Source: CALMUP01 sp035327305 (GTDB taxonomy: Bacteria; Verrucomicrobiota; Kiritimatiellia; CAIVKH01). Taken from it: a DNA stretch of 64,000 nt. This document shows, piece by piece, positions 61,165 to 64,000 of the stretch. Location of the stretch: contig DAOLDL010000003.1 in the NCBI GenBank assembly GCA_035327305.1, positions 29,549-93,548 on the forward strand, read 5' to 3'. Both the position numbers and the translations under genes were made by a program. The notes beneath the pieces are model-generated. The model made no database searches and was not told where the DNA came from. It worked only from the letters and a program-made list of their open reading frames with translations. Numbering within the stretch: position 1 is the stretch's first letter; each line of letters starts with the position of its first letter.

Positions 61165-62478
61165 ATGGCTACTGAATTCAAACTCCCCGAACTTGGTGAA
61201 AACATCAAGGAAGGTGATGTCACAAGTGTTTTAGTCAAGGAAGGCGATGTCATCAGCGCCGATCAAGCCGTACTTGAAATCGAAACCGGAAAAGCCACGG
61301 TGGAAATACCCACCACAGTGGCCGGTAAAATCCTGAAAATTCACGTCAAGGAAGGCACCAAGGCCAAAATCGGTCAGGTCATCCTCACCGTCGATGAATC
61401 TTCTGCCGGCGCCGCCAAATCAAAACCCGCCGCAACCGCTAAAAAGGAGGAAGCTCCCAAGGCTGAAACGCCCAAGGAAGAACCGGCGGCCAAACCTGCA
61501 GTGCCGGCAAAAGCGCCCGCCGCAAAACCTGCCGCTACGGCCCCCGCGGCAAAAACCACGTCATCTGTGCTGACGCAAAGCTCTTCGACTGTTCCGGCAT
61601 CTCCTTCAACCCGCCAGTTTGCCCGTGAAATCGGCGTGGATATCAATGAAGTGGAAGGTACGCAACCGGGCGGTCGCGTTTCCGTTGAGGATGTGAAGCG
61701 TTATTCCCGTGATAACCGCGCTGGCGGCGGACGAGGCGGTCCGATTGCCGCTCCCCTCCCCGATTTTTCAAAGTGGGGTGATATTGAGGCGGAATCACTT
61801 TCCAATGTTCGCGCCGCCACCGCCCAACACATGGCAGTTTCCTGGAGCAACATTCCTCATGTGACCATCCATGATAATGTTGATATCACCGAAATCGAAA
61901 AATTCCGCAAATCCGCCAAGTCAAAAGCGGATGCCGCCGGAGTTAAACTAACGCTCACCGCGTTTTTGATCAAGATTCTGGCCTCGGCATTAAAGGTGCA
62001 TCCGAAATTCAATTCCAGCCTCGATCTGGCCCACAACCAACTGATCCTTAAGAAATATGTGAATGTCGGCGTGGCCATCGACACCGAGCGCGGTTTGGTT
62101 GTACCGGTCATCCGAAACGTGGATGGCTTGAATGCCATTCAAATAGCTTCGGCGCTCGGCAACTTGTCTGAACGCGCCAAGGCCCGCAAGATTCCGCCGG
62201 AAGAGATGCAGGGCGGAAGCATCACCATTACCAATATCGGCGGAATTGCCGGAACGTTCTTCACCCCGATCGTCAACTGGCCCGAAGTAGCCATCCTTGG
62301 CGTCGGACGCGCCACCATGCAACCGACCCTGGTGGAAGGATTCTTCCAACCGCGCTTGATGATGCCGATTTCGCTTTCATTCGATCACCGCGTTATTGAC
62401 GGAGCCGACGGCGCACGTTTCCTGCGCTGGATATCCGACGCCACACAACAACCTGCTTTGCTTTCTTTGGAGGGTTAA
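61165..62478 (+). CDS. aceF: Dihydrolipoyl acetyltransferase (PDH E2)
   Basis: 437 residues. One lipoyl domain with the modified lysine in IETGKATVE (about residue 42), then a long Ala/Pro/Lys linker (about 78-140), a peripheral-subunit-binding domain (STRQFAREIGVDINEVEG) and the catalytic core ending in LSFDHRVIDGADGARFL with the H-x3-D-G motif. E. coli AceF has three lipoyl domains; this has one. It transfers acetyl groups to CoA. Good ribosome site GAAAGGACATTATC before the ATG. Confidence 0.96.
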   Translation: MATEFKLPELGENIKEGDVTSVLVKEGDVISADQAVLEIETGKATVEIPTTVAGKILKIHVKEGTKAKIGQVILTVDESSAGAAKSKPAATAKKEEAPKAETPKEEPAAKPAVPAKAPAAKPAATAPAAKTTSSVLTQSSSTVPASPSTRQFAREIGVDINEVEGTQPGGRVSVEDVKRYSRDNRAGGGRGGPIAAPLPDFSKWGDIEAESLSNVRAATAQHMAVSWSNIPHVTIHDNVDITEIEKFRKSAKSKADAAGVKLTLTAFLIKILASALKVHPKFNSSLDLAHNQLILKKYVNVGVAIDTERGLVVPVIRNVDGLNAIQIASALGNLSERAKARKIPPEEMQGGSITITNIGGIAGTFFTPIVNWPEVAILGVGRATMQPTLVEGFFQPRLMMPISLSFDHRVIDGADGARFLRWISDATQQPALLSLEG

Positions 62479-62481
62479 TCC

Positions 62482-63900
62482 TTGAGCAATACGTCCCATG
62501 CCCAAATAGCGGTTATCGGCGGAGGCCCGGGTGGCTATCCCGCGGCATTTCTTGCCGCCGATCTTGGATTTCAGGTAACCATCATTGAATTGGAAGATAA
62601 TCCCGGCGGTGTCTGTCTCTACCGTGGTTGCATCCCTTCCAAGGCTTTGCTTCATGTGGCCCGTGTGATTGATGAATCACGAGAAGCCAAGGAGTGGGGA
62701 CTTACCTACAACGAACCGGTGATCGACCTGGAAAAAATGCGTGGCTGGAAAAATCAGGTGATTTCGAAATTGACCGGCGGTCTTGGTTCATTGAGCAAAG
62801 CCCGCAAAATTACCTACGTCAAGGGGCGTGCCGCCTTCAAAAATGCTCAAACCCTGACCATTACCAAAAAAGATGGATCAGAAAGCAGTCTGACGTTTGA
62901 TTATTGCATCGTTTCCACCGGTTCCCGCCCGACCATTCCCGGCCCGCTCGCCATTAATTCCCCACGTGTGATGGATTCAACCGGCGCGTTGGAAATCCAG
63001 GATGTTCCGGAATCGCTATTGGTCATCGGCGGAGGCTATATTGGTTGCGAACTTGGATGTGTTTATGCATCGCTCGGAAGTAAAGTAACCATGGTGGAAA
63101 TGACGGCAGGTTTGATTCCGGGACCCGATCGCGATCTCGCCGAAGTTGTTTCACGCCGATTGCACGAAAAGTTTCATGAAGTCCTGCTTAAGACCAAGGT
63201 TTTGAGCGTGGAAGACATCGGCAGTAAAGTGAAAGTTACACTCGAAGGCCTGCACGTAAAAGAACCGGTCCGCGAATTTGACCGTGTCTTGATTTCAGTC
63301 GGACGCCGCCCGAATTCGGATGGTATCGGACTCGAAAACACCCGCATCAAACTTGATGATCGCGGGTTTATCGTTGTGGACAAACAGCGCCGTACCGCCG
63401 AACCGAATATTTTTGCTATCGGAGATATTGCCGGTGAGCCTATGTTGGCCCACAAGGCATCCGCTGAAGGACGCGTAGCCGTGGAAGCCATAGCCGGAAA
63501 ACCATCCATTTTTGATCCACGCGCCATCCCCGCAGTTGTATTCACGGATCCAGAAATGGCTTGGTGCGGTTTGACCGAAAACCAGGCCAAGGCGGATGGC
63601 AGATCGGTTAAGATAGCGACGTTCCCTTGGAAGGCATCCGGACGAGCCACCACACTCGGACGTAGCGATGGATTGACAAAGATGATCCTCGATCCGCACA
63701 CCGAACAAGTCCTCGGTGTTGGAATCGCCGGCGTCGGAGCAGGTGAATTGATCGCGGAAGGCGTGCTTGCCGTCGAAATGGCGGCACGGGCAAGCGACTT
63801 GAAATCAACCATTCACGCCCACCCCACCTTGTCGGAAACCATGATGGAGGCCGCCGAAATCTTTTTCGGCCATGGCACCCACGTGTTCCACAAGAAGTAA
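62482..63900 (+). CDS. lpd: Dihydrolipoamide dehydrogenase (E3)
   Basis: 472 residues with a TTG start (62482) that has GGAGGGTTAATCC in front, only 3 bases after E2. The redox disulfide is C-L-Y-R-G-C (GGVCLYRGCIPSK), the FAD site is VIGGGPGGYPAAF, the second nucleotide site is VIGGGYIGCELG and the dimer-interface His-Glu pair is in HAHPTLSETMMEAAE. It reoxidises the lipoamide of E2 with NAD+. Completes the pyruvate dehydrogenase operon. Confidence 0.96.
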   Translation: MSNTSHAQIAVIGGGPGGYPAAFLAADLGFQVTIIELEDNPGGVCLYRGCIPSKALLHVARVIDESREAKEWGLTYNEPVIDLEKMRGWKNQVISKLTGGLGSLSKARKITYVKGRAAFKNAQTLTITKKDGSESSLTFDYCIVSTGSRPTIPGPLAINSPRVMDSTGALEIQDVPESLLVIGGGYIGCELGCVYASLGSKVTMVEMTAGLIPGPDRDLAEVVSRRLHEKFHEVLLKTKVLSVEDIGSKVKVTLEGLHVKEPVREFDRVLISVGRRPNSDGIGLENTRIKLDDRGFIVVDKQRRTAEPNIFAIGDIAGEPMLAHKASAEGRVAVEAIAGKPSIFDPRAIPAVVFTDPEMAWCGLTENQAKADGRSVKIATFPWKASGRATTLGRSDGLTKMILDPHTEQVLGVGIAGVGAGELIAEGVLAVEMAARASDLKSTIHAHPTLSETMMEAAEIFFGHGTHVFHKK

Positions 63901-64000
63901 TCGCATATTAACTGCGAACTCTATTAAACCGGAAAACCGAAGACGTTTAATCCCGAAAACCGGAGTTGAAGGTGGATGCAGAGTCGCAGTGCTTTCGTGC

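Noticed and set aside
1..64000. CRISPR array
   Set aside because: No regularly spaced repeats were seen in any intergenic region.
1..64000. rRNA or tRNA genes
   Set aside because: No cloverleaf-like or rRNA-like stretch was recognised in the gaps between genes; a covariance-model search would be decisive.

Overview
The window is about 64 kb of bacterial chromosome at moderate GC, almost entirely coding. It is a draft or metagenome-type scaffold: it contains one 100-N gap flanked by the same 50 bp. The cell has a Gram-negative envelope, shown by an outer-membrane beta-barrel exporter, lipoprotein lipoboxes, a GmhB/HddC-like pair and a periplasmic CsgG/LpoB-like protein. The combination of a complete Bat (BatA/B/D/E) operon, a secreted GH57 protein with a 'DSDGIPDSWYQKYG'-style C-terminus and a protein with T-x-R-I repeats suggests a member of the PVC superphylum, perhaps Kiritimatiellota or Lentisphaerota. 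That placement is inference only; no rRNA or tRNA gene was recognised.

Layout. 1-17.5 kb is an exopolysaccharide region. A methyltransferase and a GT4 glycosyltransferase read rightward and meet a long leftward locus of 11 genes. That locus starts at 17467 with a membrane synthase carrying an N-terminal PilZ (c-di-GMP) domain, followed by a degenerate deacetylase-like protein and a 1521-residue TPR/deacetylase-like/beta-barrel exporter. It continues through two tandem epimerases, a UDP-glucose-dehydrogenase-like protein, a Gfo/Idh oxidoreductase, an Rmd-like reductase, a nucleotidyltransferase, a HAD phosphatase and a GT2. Most junctions are 4-base ATGA overlaps. 17.7-19.8 kb is an AT-richer type II restriction-modification pair. 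20-22.2 kb is leuCD. 22.3-23.7 kb holds ureG and ureD without urease structural genes. 23.8-25.3 kb is a small putative modified-peptide locus: a 61-residue peptide, an HPr-kinase-like protein with no usual start codon at its true N-terminus, and an S26-like peptidase. 25.4-34.6 kb is housekeeping and envelope genes (HIT, DUF3108, lipoprotein hydrolase, GHL10-like glycosidase, pyrH, frr, mutY, lipoprotein, T-x-R-I repeat protein, trxA). After the N gap, 34.9-39.3 kb is a SUF iron-sulfur operon led by an Rrf2 regulator with a perfect palindromic operator. 39.4-45.5 kb has an SDR, a 62-residue basic protein, a large secreted GH57/CBM25 protein, a CsgG-like protein and trmL. 46-54.9 kb is the moxR-DUF58-bat operon, coupled by ATGA overlaps. 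54.9-58.2 kb is a DUF151 protein, a 24-residue membrane peptide and clpB. 58.4-63.9 kb is the pyruvate dehydrogenase operon (E1-E2-E3).

How it fits together. The polysaccharide genes make activated sugars, polymerise under probable c-di-GMP control and export the product. The suf genes build Fe-S clusters of the kind needed by LeuC and MutY. The most unusual parts are the PilZ-synthase/degenerate-deacetylase export system and the peptide/HprK-like/peptidase locus.
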